Shown here: positions 7,874 to 17,688 of the stretch, in pieces
Position numbering within the stretch: the first letter of the stretch is position 1
How the letters are laid out: each line of letters opens with the position of its first letter
Source of the DNA: Clostridiales bacterium
GTDB lineage: Bacteria; Bacillota; Clostridia; Oscillospirales; Oscillospiraceae
Direction of reading: 5' to 3'
DNA length: 49,057 bases
Assembly: GCA_004555655.1 (NCBI GenBank)
Contig: SFHJ01000008.1
Location: forward strand, 1 to 49,057
Program-made: the position numbers and the translations under genes
The notes under the pieces: generated by a model
The model's database searches: none
What the model saw: the letters and a program-made list of their open reading frames with translations, nothing else
Told to the model about the DNA's origin: nothing

Positions 7874-10800
7874 TCAGAACAGCGTGATCTGGCTCGTCTC
7901 CGGCAGATCGCCGAACGCACCCGCCTCGCGCAGGTCCTCGATATGTGCCTTCGACACCTTGGGGCAGGCCATGGAGAATTCCTCGATGGACAAAAACCGT
8001 TTACCCTCGCGCCCGTCCATGATATCCCATGCCGCCGACTCGCCCAGACCCGACACCGCCACAAACGGCGGCAGCAGCGAATTGCCGTCGAGGATAAACC
8101 TTGTCGCATGCGAGCGGTAGAGGTTGATGTTGGAAAAGGTGAACCCGCGCAGGTAGAACTCGTAGCAGACCTCAAGCGTGGTGAAAAGGTCATCGTCCTT
8201 GGCCGTGGCCTCGTCGTCGTTCTTGATTTCCTGTATCTTCTGCTTCACAAGGTCAATGCCGTGCGTCATGATGGCCGCGTCAAAGCCGCCCTTCTGGCTG
8301 CGGCGATAGAAATACGCCGCATAGAACGCCAGCGGCTCATGCACCTTGAACCACGCGATGCGGAACGCCATCATGACATACGCCGTGGCGTGCGCCTTGG
8401 GAAACAGATACTTGATCTTTTTGCACGAGCCGATGTACCAATCGGGTACGCCGGCCGCGCGCATCTCATCCTCCGCGCCCTCGGGCAGTCCCCTGCCCTT
8501 ACGCACGGACTCCATGATCTTGAACGAGCGCTTTTCGGGCATCCCGCACTGAATCAAATACAGCATGATATCGTCGCGGCAGCCGATGGCCTCGGAGACG
8601 GTCGCGGTCTTGGAAAGAATCAGGTCGCGGGCGTTTCCCAGCCACACATCGGTGCCATGCGAGAAGCCAGAAAGGCGGATGAGCGTGTCAAATTTTGTCG
8701 GCTGCGTCTCCTGCAGCATCCCCCGCGTAAAGCTGGTGCCAAATTCCGGGATGGCGCACGAGCCAACTGGGCCCAGGATAGGGTCATTCTCATAGCCCAG
8801 GACTTTGCTGGAGGTGAAGATGGACATGGTGTCCTGATCGTCGAGCGGAATCTTCTTCGCGTCCACGCCCGTTAAGTCCTCCAGCATGCGGATCATCGTC
8901 GGGTCATCGTGGCCGAGCATGTCGAGCTTAAGGAGGTTTTCCTCCATCGAGTGGTATTCAAAATGTGTCGTGATCCAGTCGGAATCCTTGTCGTCCGCCG
9001 GGTGCTGCACGGGGCAGAAATCCCAGATCTCGTTCTCCTGCGGGATGACGACAAGGCCGCCCGGGTGCTGGCCCGTGGTGCGCTTGATGCCCACACAGCC
9101 TGCAGCAAGGCGGTTTTCCTCTGCCTTGCTGACGGTCATATTGCGCTCGGCCAGATATTTTTTCGCGTACCCGTAGGCCGTTTTCTCGGCCACCGTGCCG
9201 ATGGTGCCTGCACGGAACACATGGTCAGAGCCGAACATCTGCACGCAGTACGCGTGCGCGCGCGCCTGATACTCGCCGGAAAAGTTGAGGTCGATATCGG
9301 GGACTTTGTCACCGCCGAAGCCGAGGAACGTCTCAAACGGAATGTTGAAGCCGTCCTTGTCGAGCTTCTCCCCGCACTCGGGGCATACCGCGTCGGGCAA
9401 ATCCGCGCCGCACGCGCAGTCGGCAGGCACGTCGAAAGTTGTAAACTTGCACTTGGGGCAGCGATAGTGCGGCGGAAAAGAGTTGACCTCGGTGATGCCC
9501 GACAGAAACGCCACGATCGATGAGCCGACCGAGCCGCGCGAGCCGACCAGGTAGCCGTTTTCCAGCGAGTTCTGCACCAGCTTCTGCGCCGACATATAGA
9601 TGACATCGTAGTGGCAGGAAATGATGTCGTGCATCTCGGTGTCCACGCGCTTGCGGATGAGCTCCGGCGGGTTTTCGCCGTAGAGCCGGTGCAGCTTGCC
9701 GTAGACAAGGTCTTTGAGGTCCTCGACCGAGTTTTCGATCTTCGGCGCGAACAGGTTGTGCGGCACGGGCCGCACGGTATCGCACCAGTCAACGATCAGG
9801 TTCGTGTTTTTGACCACGACCTCGTACGCCTTCTCCTCGCCAAGGTAGTCAAACTCCCTGAGCATCTCATCCGTCGTGCGGAAGTACAGCGGCAGCGACC
9901 GGTCAGCGTCGGGCATCTGCTTGGTCGCCATGAGGATATGGCGATAGATCTCGTCCTCCGGGTTTAAGAAGTGCACGTCGCCCGTGGCCACGACGGGCTT
10001 TCCAAGCGCTTCTCCCAGCTGGACGATGGTGCGGTTGAACGCGCGGAGCTCCTCTTCGTCCTCGGCCTGTCCTTTTTCCAGCATGAAGGCGTTGTTGCAC
10101 AGCGGCTGAATCTCGAGAAAATCATAGAACGACGCGATGCGCTTGAGCTCGGCAAAGCTCTTGTGCGCCACGACGGCCTGAAACAGCTCGCCCGCCTCGC
10201 AGGCCGAGCCGATGATCAGCCCCTCGCGCCATCTGAGCAGCTCGGACTTCGGGATGATGGGATTGCGCTTGAAGTATTTCAGGTTGCCGTAGGAGATCAG
10301 CCGGTAGAGGTTTCGCAGGCCAATGGAATTTTTGGCAAAGAGGATGATGTGCCGCGGGCGGCGGTCCAGAATCTTCGCGCCCGAGCGAAGCTCGGCCATG
10401 ACGGGATTGACCTGCGCGAGCGTATGCACGCCCTTTTCCTCCAGCATCTTCCAGAAGCGCATCATCATGTGTCCGCAGGTGACGGCGTCGTCGGACGCGC
10501 GGTGGTGGTTGAATTCCGGCAGGCTCAGGGCGTCCGCCACGATATTGAGCTTGTACTTGCCCAGCTCCGGCAGCATGTTCTGCGCCAGGATGAGCGTGTC
10601 GACGTACGTCGGCTGGAACGTGAGGCCCAACCGCTGCGCAGCGGCGGTAATAAAGCCGATGTCAAAATCGGCGTTGTGCGCACACAGCGGCCGTCCCGCC
10701 ACAAAACTGAGAAACTCCGGCAGTGCTTCGGAGATATCCGGCGCGCCGACAAGCATCTCGTCGGTGATGCCAGTGAGCTCGATGATCTTCGGCGTGAGCT

Positions 10801-12169
10801 TGCGGCCCGGCGCAACGAAGGTCTGAAAGGTATCGAGCACCTCGCCGCCGCGCATCACTGCGGCGCCGATTTCAATGATGACATCGTGCTGGGAAGAAAG
10901 GCCCGTCGTCTCAAGGTCAAATGCGACGTATTCCGCGTCAAACGGCGCGTCGATGGGGCCGTGGACGGCGATGCGGTCGTCCACATCGTTGACATAATAT
11001 CCCTCGCAGCCGTACAGAATCTTGATGTTCTCATCCGTGCCCGCGACCTTGGCCTTGCCGGAGGCCTTCAGCGCATCCGGGAACGACTGCGCGCAGCCGT
11101 GATCCGTGATGGCGATGGCGCGGTGTCCCCACGCCGCCGCCTGCTTCACGGCAGCGGCCGTATCGGTCAGCGCGTCCATGGACGACATTGTGGTGTGCAG
11201 ATGCAGCTCCACGCGCTTTTCCTTTGCCGTGTCCACGCGTTTTGGCGTGGGGATACGCTCAATGGCATTGGGCTGCATGACCATCTCGTTGTCATAGCGG
11301 TCAAAGGTCATCTTGCCCTGAATGCGCACCCACATGCCGGGCTGGACGTTGTCAAGAATTGGCTTGGCCTTGTCGTTTTCCATGAACTGGTTGACACGCA
11401 CAGAGCCGGTGTAGTCCGTCACATCGAAGCAGACCACCCACGCGCCGCGCTTTTTGAGCTCGCGGTGCTGCACGGCGAAGACCTTGCCGCGCACAACCAC
11501 GCGGAACATGTCGAGATTAAGCTCGGCCATCCGGACCGGCTCGCCGCCGAACGGCCTGCCAAAGAACACGTCGCCGGCCGGCTGCTGCGTGGGCGCAGCA
11601 GCGTGGTGTTTTCCCGGCTGCGCGCTCGTGGGCGCGGCAAGCTGCACCTGTTTGATCGCCTCGCGGCGGATGCGCTCGGTCTCGTCAAAAAGTGCCCGGC
11701 CCTCGAGCTGCGTGCCGGGGATGAACGTGAATTCCGGCTTCACGCCGAAGTGCGCCTGCAAAAATTCCTGCGCCCGCGGTGCGTGCTTTTCCAGCTCCTG
11801 CTTGCCGTTTGCGGCCAGGCGGACGGTCACCCGCTCGCGCGTCAGCTCAAATTTTGCCCCGGCAAGGCTCGCCGCGGCAGGCGGCCAGGCGCGCACAAAC
11901 ACGCGGACAAGGTCGGCAGGCTCCAGCGTACCGATCGCCTGCGCCGGGTAGTGCGGCAAAATGGCAAGACGCTTCAGGCCATACCGGTGCGCCAGCATGG
12001 CCTGAAGCTCCTCGATTTCACTTTGCGGTATGTAATGCTCCGATTCCAGATCTATTTCAATGCTTCTGGCCCCGCGGTCGATCTGCGCGCGGGCAACCTG
12101 CGCGCAGCGGACGCGCTCCGGCAGCTGCGTCTTTGGAAACAGCTCTGAAAACAGTATCGTATCGCTCAT
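7874..12169 (-). CDS. polC: DNA polymerase III alpha subunit, PolC type
   Basis: The replicative polymerase of low-GC Gram-positives, 1431 aa, close to the usual length of about 1440. Domains in order: a unique N-terminal region; an OB-fold (about 215-300, VVVRGKVFAVQ ... VTDYTGSVRV); a PHP domain split around the exonuclease (starts about 325 with ELHLHTTMSSMDA); a DEDDh 3'-5' proofreading exonuclease (about 415-580, FDLETTG and HNADFDIGF); a zinc-binding four-cysteine insert (CPKC ... CACG ... CPEC); and the polymerase core with the PDIDLNFSG motif carrying catalytic aspartates. The ATG is preceded by AAAGGAG. The gene follows ispG by 21 bases and is last in the uppS-cdsA-dxr-rseP-ispG-polC block. 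No inteins or breaks are seen. Confidence 0.98.
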   Translation of the reverse strand: MSDTILFSELFPKTQLPERVRCAQVARAQIDRGARSIEIDLESEHYIPQSEIEELQAMLAHRYGLKRLAILPHYPAQAIGTLEPADLVRVFVRAWPPAAASLAGAKFELTRERVTVRLAANGKQELEKHAPRAQEFLQAHFGVKPEFTFIPGTQLEGRALFDETERIRREAIKQVQLAAPTSAQPGKHHAAAPTQQPAGDVFFGRPFGGEPVRMAELNLDMFRVVVRGKVFAVQHRELKKRGAWVVCFDVTDYTGSVRVNQFMENDKAKPILDNVQPGMWVRIQGKMTFDRYDNEMVMQPNAIERIPTPKRVDTAKEKRVELHLHTTMSSMDALTDTAAAVKQAAAWGHRAIAITDHGCAQSFPDALKASGKAKVAGTDENIKILYGCEGYYVNDVDDRIAVHGPIDAPFDAEYVAFDLETTGLSSQHDVIIEIGAAVMRGGEVLDTFQTFVAPGRKLTPKIIELTGITDEMLVGAPDISEALPEFLSFVAGRPLCAHNADFDIGFITAAAQRLGLTFQPTYVDTLILAQNMLPELGKYKLNIVADALSLPEFNHHRASDDAVTCGHMMMRFWKMLEEKGVHTLAQVNPVMAELRSGAKILDRRPRHIILFAKNSIGLRNLYRLISYGNLKYFKRNPIIPKSELLRWREGLIIGSACEAGELFQAVVAHKSFAELKRIASFYDFLEIQPLCNNAFMLEKGQAEDEEELRAFNRTIVQLGEALGKPVVATGDVHFLNPEDEIYRHILMATKQMPDADRSLPLYFRTTDEMLREFDYLGEEKAYEVVVKNTNLIVDWCDTVRPVPHNLFAPKIENSVEDLKDLVYGKLHRLYGENPPELIRKRVDTEMHDIISCHYDVIYMSAQKLVQNSLENGYLVGSRGSVGSSIVAFLSGITEVNSFPPHYRCPKCKFTTFDVPADCACGADLPDAVCPECGEKLDKDGFNIPFETFLGFGGDKVPDIDLNFSGEYQARAHAYCVQMFGSDHVFRAGTIGTVAEKTAYGYAKKYLAERNMTVSKAEENRLAAGCVGIKRTTGQHPGGLVVIPQENEIWDFCPVQHPADDKDSDWITTHFEYHSMEENLLKLDMLGHDDPTMIRMLEDLTGVDAKKIPLDDQDTMSIFTSSKVLGYENDPILGPVGSCAIPEFGTSFTRGMLQETQPTKFDTLIRLSGFSHGTDVWLGNARDLILSKTATVSEAIGCRDDIMLYLIQCGMPEKRSFKIMESVRKGRGLPEGAEDEMRAAGVPDWYIGSCKKIKYLFPKAHATAYVMMAFRIAWFKVHEPLAFYAAYFYRRSQKGGFDAAIMTHGIDLVKQKIQEIKNDDEATAKDDDLFTTLEVCYEFYLRGFTFSNINLYRSHATRFILDGNSLLPPFVAVSGLGESAAWDIMDGREGKRFLSIEEFSMACPKVSKAHIEDLREAGAFGDLPETSQITLF

Positions 12170-12190
12170 GGCTTCTCCTTTGTTTCGCGC

Positions 12191-13228
12191 TCAGAGCGTA
12201 TCGACATACGCGACCAGCGCGTCAAGCAGCTCGTCATAGGGAAGCTTTTTGACCATCTCGCCCTTGACAAACAAAACGCCGCAGTCCTCGCCGCCGGCGA
12301 TGCCGACGTCGGCCTCGCGTGCCTCGCCCGGGCCGTTCACCACGCAGCCCATGACCGCCACGGTGATGGGCTTGTCGCAGTTTGCAAGCGCCTGCTCCAC
12401 ACGGCTGGCAAGACCAATGAGGTCGATGCGCGTGCGGCCGCAGGTGGGGCATGCGATGATGTTCACGCCCTCATGACGCAGCCCCGCAGCTTTTAAGATG
12501 GCCTTCGCGGCGTAAACCTCGCGCACCGGGTCGGCCGTTAAGGACACGCGGACGGTGTCGCCGATGCCCATGCAAAGAAGCCCGCCGATGCCCATGGCGG
12601 ATTTGATGGTGCCCATGTACTCGGTGCCCGTCTCGGTCACGCCGACGTGCAGCGGATACTCCGACTGCGCGGAAAACAGACGGTAGGCCTTCATCATGAG
12701 CGGCACGGAGCTGGACTTCATCGACACGCAGATGTCGTAGAAGCCGAACTTTTCCAGCAGCTCGATGTGCGAAAACGCGCTCTCGACGAGCGCCTCCGCC
12801 GTGGGATGACCGTATTTTTCGAGCAATTTCTTATCCAGACTTCCGCCGTTCACACCGATGCGGATGGGGATGTGCTTCTCCTTACACGCGTCCACAACCG
12901 CGCGCACGCGCCCGGAATCGCCGATATTGCCCGGATTGATACGGATTTTGCTGGCGCCGGCCTCAGCCGCGGCGATGGCGAGGCGGTAATCAAAATGGAT
13001 ATCGGCCACCAGCGGCAGCGGCGACGCGGCGCAGATCTCCCGGAACGCGCTTGCCGCATCCATATCGGGAATCGCCAGACGCGCGATCTGGCAGCCCGCC
13101 GCTGCAAGCGCATCGATCTGCGCGAGCGAGCCCCCGACGTCGGTGGTTCTGGTATTGAGCATTGACTGAATACTGACCGGCGCGCCGCCGCCGATCTGCA
13201 CGGGGCCGGCCATGATTGCTTTTGTCAT
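12191..13228 (-). CDS. ispG: 4-hydroxy-3-methylbut-2-en-1-yl diphosphate synthase (IspG/GcpE)
   Basis: This enzyme converts MEcPP to HMBPP in the methylerythritol phosphate isoprenoid pathway, using a [4Fe-4S] cluster and ferredoxin/flavodoxin electrons. The protein is 345 aa. The N-terminal TIM barrel begins GPVQIGGGAPVSIQSM. The C-terminal cluster domain has CPTCGR and GCVVNGPGEA, which supply the three cysteine ligands and the glutamate. The open frame extends 45 codons further upstream, but the start at MTKAIMAG is chosen because AGGAG stands eight bases before it and the extension overlaps rseP and is arginine-rich. It lies between rseP and polC, where Bacillus carries proS, and shares its pathway with dxr in the same operon. 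Confidence 0.96.
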   Translation of the reverse strand: MTKAIMAGPVQIGGGAPVSIQSMLNTRTTDVGGSLAQIDALAAAGCQIARLAIPDMDAASAFREICAASPLPLVADIHFDYRLAIAAAEAGASKIRINPGNIGDSGRVRAVVDACKEKHIPIRIGVNGGSLDKKLLEKYGHPTAEALVESAFSHIELLEKFGFYDICVSMKSSSVPLMMKAYRLFSAQSEYPLHVGVTETGTEYMGTIKSAMGIGGLLCMGIGDTVRVSLTADPVREVYAAKAILKAAGLRHEGVNIIACPTCGRTRIDLIGLASRVEQALANCDKPITVAVMGCVVNGPGEAREADVGIAGGEDCGVLFVKGEMVKKLPYDELLDALVAYVDTL

Positions 13229-13238
13229 AATGGTTCTC

Positions 13239-14294
13239 CTAGGTAAACAGCTTCCAGATATCTTTAAACGTGACGAAGGCCATAAACGCCAGCAGGATGA
13301 CCATGCCCGCCGCGTGGATAAAGCCCTCGAATTTGGACGGAATTTTCTTCTTCGTAAGCGCATAGACCACCGTGTTCACCAGCAGCAGAAAGATGCGTCC
13401 GCCGTCGAGCGCCGGCAGCGGCAGCAGATTCATGACCGCGAGGTTGATGGCGATGAACGCGGCGAGATACGCAATGTTGGCAAGGCCGGCGGCAACCGTC
13501 TCGGAGCTTTTTCCCGTCTCGGCGATGACTGACACGATGCCCACAGGACCCGACATCTCATCGACCGAAACAAGCCCGGAGATGAGATCCTCCAGCCCCA
13601 TCCACACAAGTCTGGCAAAGTCCAGGCCCGTGTTCCAGCTGACCTTCAGCAGGCTCCCCAGCGTCTTTTCCTCGGCGGCAAAATACAGGCCATACTTATA
13701 TGTCTGCTCGCCGTCTATGGTGTAGAGCTGCGGCTGCATGGCAAAGTCGTTGAGTTCTACCTGCTTGCCATCGCGCTTGACCACAAGGTCGTACACGCCC
13801 GTGTGATTGCGGCCGAGCAGCATGCCGACGTCGGAGTAGATATACACTCTGCGGCCGTCGATCTTGTACAGCTCGTCGCCTTCCTGCAACGCCCCGGCCG
13901 ACTGCAGCGGGCAGCCCTCAAAAAATCCGCTGATGCGCGGCGTACTGAACGCCGCAGCGCCGGAATACAGCACAACCAGCACCAGAAGCCCCGCCACGAA
14001 GTTCATGAACGAGCCCGCCAGCAAAATGATAAGCCGCCGCCACCACGCTTTTGAGGTAAACGCGCGTGGATTTTCGCTCTCTTCATCTTCGCCCTCCATC
14101 GCGCAGTAGCCGCCGATGGGGATGCAGCGCAGCGCGTAGAGCGTCTCGCCCTTCTGCTTTTTCCAAATGGCCGGGCCCATGCAGACGGAAAATTCGTTGA
14201 CCTGCACATCCAGCGCCTTGGCCGAGAGGAAATGGCCCAGCTCATGGACGAAGATGAGAATGCCAAAAATGAGAATTGCTATGAGAATATACAT
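13239..14294 (-). CDS. rseP: RIP metalloprotease RseP/RasP (site-2 protease)
   Basis: An intramembrane zinc protease of 351 aa that cleaves anti-sigma factors and remnant signal peptides within the membrane. The first transmembrane helix carries HELGH (about residues 18-22) with the two zinc histidines and the catalytic glutamate. A second helix follows at about 85-110. One PDZ-like segment lies at about 125-190. The third zinc ligand is in NLLPLPALDGGR near residue 300. Further helices finish the protein. It sits between dxr and ispG, an order common to Firmicutes. Confidence 0.95.
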   Translation of the reverse strand: MYILIAILIFGILIFVHELGHFLSAKALDVQVNEFSVCMGPAIWKKQKGETLYALRCIPIGGYCAMEGEDEESENPRAFTSKAWWRRLIILLAGSFMNFVAGLLVLVVLYSGAAAFSTPRISGFFEGCPLQSAGALQEGDELYKIDGRRVYIYSDVGMLLGRNHTGVYDLVVKRDGKQVELNDFAMQPQLYTIDGEQTYKYGLYFAAEEKTLGSLLKVSWNTGLDFARLVWMGLEDLISGLVSVDEMSGPVGIVSVIAETGKSSETVAAGLANIAYLAAFIAINLAVMNLLPLPALDGGRIFLLLVNTVVYALTKKKIPSKFEGFIHAAGMVILLAFMAFVTFKDIWKLFT

Positions 14295-14315
14295 GCGATC
14301 ACCTGAACTAAAAAA

Positions 14316-15461
14316 TCAGCCGAAGCGCGCGCGCACCAGCTCGCGCGCAGACGCGTCCACGCTGAGAATCTCCTCGAGCGTGGGATTTTGCCGCACCGGC
14401 AGTTCCATCGCCGCTTCCACGGCGTCGGAGATATCATAGAAGCGGAGCTTATCCTGCAGATACAGCGCCACCGCCTCTTCATTGGCCGCGTTCATCGCCG
14501 CGCAGCAGCTGCCGCCCACGCGCGCGGCCTGTCTCGCCAGCTGATAGCAGGGAAACGCGGTTTCATCGATGGGTGCAAAGCTGAGCTCGCCGCACGAGAG
14601 AAGATCAAGCGCCGGAGCGGGATTTTCCGTGCGCGCCGGGTACGTCAGCGCCAGGCCGATGGGGATGCGCATATCCGGCGCGCCCAGCTGCGCGAGCACC
14701 GCGCCGTCACAGAACTCGACCAGACTGTGCACGATCGACTGCCGGTGAATGACGGCCGTCACTTTGTCAAGCGGCAGCGCATACAGGTGCATCGCCTCGA
14801 TCACTTCCAGCCCCTTGTTCATGAGCGTGGCGCAGTCGACGGTGATCTTCGCGCCCATCGTCCAGTTCGGATGGCGCAGCGCGTCGTCCTTCGTCATCCC
14901 GGCCAGCGTTTTGCGCGTTTGGCCGTAAAACGGCCCGCCGGAGCACGTCAGAATGAGCCTGCGGATCTCGCCCTTGTCACGGCACCCCATCAGGCACTGG
15001 AAAATGGCCGAATGCTCGGAATCCACGGGGATGATCTCGGCGCCGGCCTGCCTTGCGCGCGCCATGACCAGCTCGCCCGCGCAGACCAGCGTCTCCTTGT
15101 TGGCCAGCGCGATGCGCTTTTTTTCCTCGATGGCGGCAAGCGTCGGGCGAAGCCCCACCATGCCCGACACAGCGGTCACAACAGTATCGGCCTCGGGAAG
15201 CCGCGCAGCCTCGATGAGGCCGTCGATCCCGGACGTCACCCGTATATTCATATCCACAAGACTCGCTTTTAATTCCCGCGCTTTATCCTCGTCCATCATG
15301 ACGGCAAGCTGCGGGCGGTATTTTCTGCACTGCGCCTCCATCTGCGCAACGTCCCGGTTGGCCGTGAGTGCGGCGACCCGGACGCCCAGACATTCCGCCA
15401 CATCGAGCGTCTGACGCCCGATGGAGCCTGTGGAGCCCAAAATTGAAACAACGCTTGTCAC
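14316..15461 (-). CDS. dxr: 1-deoxy-D-xylulose-5-phosphate reductoisomerase
   Basis: This enzyme converts DXP to MEP, the committed step of the non-mevalonate isoprenoid pathway, using NADPH and a divalent metal. The 381-aa protein has an N-terminal NADPH fold (LGSTGSIGRQTLD), the metal/substrate segment VDSEHSAIFQCL, the SCSGGPF-equivalent TCSGGPF and NWTMGAKITVD. The start codon is GTG, not ATG: it overlaps the cdsA stop as GTGA, so the two genes are translationally coupled. Length and motifs are typical. Confidence 0.96.
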   Translation of the reverse strand: MTSVVSILGSTGSIGRQTLDVAECLGVRVAALTANRDVAQMEAQCRKYRPQLAVMMDEDKARELKASLVDMNIRVTSGIDGLIEAARLPEADTVVTAVSGMVGLRPTLAAIEEKKRIALANKETLVCAGELVMARARQAGAEIIPVDSEHSAIFQCLMGCRDKGEIRRLILTCSGGPFYGQTRKTLAGMTKDDALRHPNWTMGAKITVDCATLMNKGLEVIEAMHLYALPLDKVTAVIHRQSIVHSLVEFCDGAVLAQLGAPDMRIPIGLALTYPARTENPAPALDLLSCGELSFAPIDETAFPCYQLARQAARVGGSCCAAMNAANEEAVALYLQDKLRFYDISDAVEAAMELPVRQNPTLEEILSVDASARELVRARFG

Positions 15462-16300
15462 AAAAACGCCTCCGCCGTCATCAGCAGCCCGTAGACAACA
15501 GGCGCGATGAACATTGTTGAATCAAACCGGTCGAGCACGCCGCCGTGCGTCAGGAAAATATGGCTGTAGTCCTTGATGCCGGCCTCGCGCTTGATGAGGC
15601 TCATCGACAGATCGCCCAGCTGGCCGAACAGATTGGCCAGTGCGCCGGCCACGGCCAGCAGCCAGAGCGGCAGTTCGGCAGAAAATGCCCAGCACACAAT
15701 CAGCCCCAGCAGCACCATACCCAGCGCGCTGCCGATCGGCCCGGCGATAAAGCCCGCCCACGTCTTGTTCGGGCTGACGCGCGGAGCAAACTTGCGCTTT
15801 CCGAACGCCATGCCGCCCAGCATCGATGCACTGTCACCGACAAAAGCGATCACAAACGGCATCAGCACAAAAATGGGACTGATGTTTCGCAGCAGGCAGA
15901 TGCAGCCATACATCGAAGGGAACACAAACGCAGCCACCACACACACGGCAAGATCACCAAACAGCAGCGCGCGCGGTGTCCCATACCGGCGCACAGCAAG
16001 GAAAAACAGCGCCGTTATATACAAGAAGGCACAGGCCAGATAGACCGTTCTCGCCGTCTGGAGCCTCTCTCGGTACAGGCACAGGCCGTTACCGGCAACA
16101 AGAACCGTCAGCACCGCCATCAAAGCCGTCAACGCATAGACAAGCACGCACGGCGCCTTGCAAGCCGTATGCAGCAGTTCATAAGCGGCTGCAGCTGCAA
16201 TCGCGCAGACCAGAACACCCGTCGCGACGGGCGGTAAAAATACCAGCACCAGAATCAGCAGCGGCACGCCCACCGCGGCCACGAGAAGTCTTTGTTTCAT
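15458..16300 (-). CDS. cdsA: phosphatidate cytidylyltransferase
   Basis: This integral membrane enzyme makes CDP-diacylglycerol from phosphatidate and CTP for phospholipid synthesis. It has 280 aa and about seven to eight hydrophobic segments. The family signature lies near the C-terminus (S-x-x-KR-x-x-x-KD, seen as SLIKREAGIKDYS, then HGGVLDRFDS). The start at MKQRLLVAA is favoured by an upstream TGGAGG and by its overlap with the uppS stop (ATGA); a longer open frame runs into uppS and lacks support. Its own stop overlaps the GTG of dxr. Confidence 0.95.
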   Translation of the reverse strand: MKQRLLVAAVGVPLLILVLVFLPPVATGVLVCAIAAAAAYELLHTACKAPCVLVYALTALMAVLTVLVAGNGLCLYRERLQTARTVYLACAFLYITALFFLAVRRYGTPRALLFGDLAVCVVAAFVFPSMYGCICLLRNISPIFVLMPFVIAFVGDSASMLGGMAFGKRKFAPRVSPNKTWAGFIAGPIGSALGMVLLGLIVCWAFSAELPLWLLAVAGALANLFGQLGDLSMSLIKREAGIKDYSHIFLTHGGVLDRFDSTMFIAPVVYGLLMTAEAFL

Positions 16301-17040
16301 TTCTTCACGCCTCCAAAGCGGCGGTCGCGCTTCTGATAGGCTGCGATCGCCCTGTCCAGTTCTTTTTCTGTAAAATCGGGCCACAGCACGTCGGTGAAAT
16401 AGTATTCGCTGTACGCCGACTGCCACAGCAGGAAATTCGATACGCGCACCTCTCCGGACGGGCGGATGATGAGCTCGGGGTCGGGCAGGCCGGCAGTATA
16501 AAGAAGGCCGGAAAACATATCCTCCGTCAGCTCGTCCGGGCTGCACGCACCCGCTGCGCAGCGCGCGGCAAACGCCCTCGCCGCATGCACGATCTCGTCG
16601 CGCCCGCCGTAGTTGATGCAGATGTTGGCCTGAAAGCCCGTGTAGTGCGTGGAGATCTCATCCGTCCTGGCGATAAGCGCGCGAAGCTCGGGACTGATGC
16701 GCGAGGTATCGCCCAGAATTCTCAGCCGGATATGGTCGCGCGCCATCGTGTCGATGGCCTCGTGCAGGTATTTTTCAAACAGCTGCATGATCGCGCCGAC
16801 CTCCTCCGCCGAGCGCTTCCAGTTCTCGGTGGAAAACGCATAGACCGTCAGATACTCGACGCCAATCTTGCGGCAGTAAGTGGCGATGCGGCGGAAGGTC
16901 TCGCTGCCGGCGGCGTGGCCGGCCGTGCGCGGAAGGCCGCGCTTTGTGGCCCAGCGGCCGTTGCCGTCCATGATGATGGCAATGTGCCGCGGCACAGTCT
17001 GCGCTTTGCAGGTTTTCGTCTTGTTCTTGAAAATACTCAT
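16297..17040 (-). CDS. uppS: isoprenyl transferase (undecaprenyl diphosphate synthase)
   Basis: A cis-prenyltransferase that builds the C55 lipid carrier for peptidoglycan, soluble or membrane-associated. It has 247 aa. The signature HIAIIMDGNGRWA near residue 22 holds the catalytic aspartate. YLTVYAFSTENWKR and the C-terminal RPSGEVRVSNFLLWQ, AYSEYYF and LWPDF are all present. In the RPSGE motif, the usual T of RTSGE is replaced by P. The start at MSIFKNK was chosen from AAAGGACGG upstream; the open frame extends 44 codons further into a hairpin region. It heads the run uppS-cdsA-dxr-rseP-ispG-polC. Confidence 0.96.
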   Translation of the reverse strand: MSIFKNKTKTCKAQTVPRHIAIIMDGNGRWATKRGLPRTAGHAAGSETFRRIATYCRKIGVEYLTVYAFSTENWKRSAEEVGAIMQLFEKYLHEAIDTMARDHIRLRILGDTSRISPELRALIARTDEISTHYTGFQANICINYGGRDEIVHAARAFAARCAAGACSPDELTEDMFSGLLYTAGLPDPELIIRPSGEVRVSNFLLWQSAYSEYYFTDVLWPDFTEKELDRAIAAYQKRDRRFGGVKK

Positions 17041-17060
17041 ATTTCCGTCCTTTGAATATT

Positions 17061-17124
17061 GCCGGGAAAACGGCATCGCCGCTTTCCCGGCAGCTAAGCA
17101 AAAGCCGCCATCGGCGGCTTTTGC
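17061..17124 (-). terminator. paired hairpins between frr and uppS
   Basis: Two stem-loops lie in the 95-base gap. GCAAAAGCCGCC/GGCGGCTTTTGC (17098-17124) is perfect and ends in TTTTGC on the minus strand. GCCGGGAAA ... TTTCCCGGC (17061-17091) follows. They may attenuate transcription from pyrH-frr into uppS. The T runs are short, so strength is uncertain. Confidence 0.55.
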
Positions 17125-17135
17125 GGGAAATCGCA

Positions 17136-17687
17136 TTAAATTTCCATCAGTTCCTTTTCTTTCTTGGCGCACATCTCGTCGACTTTTTTGATGTACTTAT
17201 CGGTCAGGTCCTGGATGTCCTTTTCCGCCTTCTTCTCGTCGTCCTCGGTCATCTCGCCCTTCTTCTGCGACTTCTTGACAAAATCGACCGCGTCGCGGCG
17301 GACGTTGCGGATGGCGACCTTGGAGTCCTCGCCGTACTTTTTGACCTGCCTGGTCAGATCCTTACGGCGCTCCTCCGTGAGCTGCGGAAACACGAGCCGA
17401 ATGATGCGTCCGTCATTCTGCGGGTTGATGCCGAGCTCGCTCGTCTGGATGGCCTTCTCAATCTGCTTGAGCAGCGACGCATCCCACGGCTGAATCACGA
17501 GCGTTCTGGGATCGGGTGAGGAGATGGTGCCAACCTGGTTGATGGGGGTGTCGACGCCGTAGTACGGAACGACAATGCGGTCGAGCACCTGCGCGTTGGC
17601 GCGGCCGGCACGCACGGCGCCAAAATCGGAAGCGAGCACTTCCAGGGTCTTTTCCATTTTTCTCTGAAATTCCTTGAGATCTGCCAT
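17136..17687 (-). CDS. frr: ribosome recycling factor
   Basis: RRF splits the post-termination ribosome together with EF-G. The protein has 183 aa, the usual length. It shows the GAVRAGRANAQVLDRI segment, the VDTPINQVG hinge and the C-terminal three-helix-bundle residues around RRDAVD. AAGGAGG stands before the ATG at MADLKEF; an upstream extension of ten codons contains that ribosome site and is rejected. It begins two bases after the pyrH stop, so the two are co-transcribed. Confidence 0.97.
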   Translation of the reverse strand: MADLKEFQRKMEKTLEVLASDFGAVRAGRANAQVLDRIVVPYYGVDTPINQVGTISSPDPRTLVIQPWDASLLKQIEKAIQTSELGINPQNDGRIIRLVFPQLTEERRKDLTRQVKKYGEDSKVAIRNVRRDAVDFVKKSQKKGEMTEDDEKKAEKDIQDLTDKYIKKVDEMCAKKEKELMEI

Positions 17688-17688
17688 G

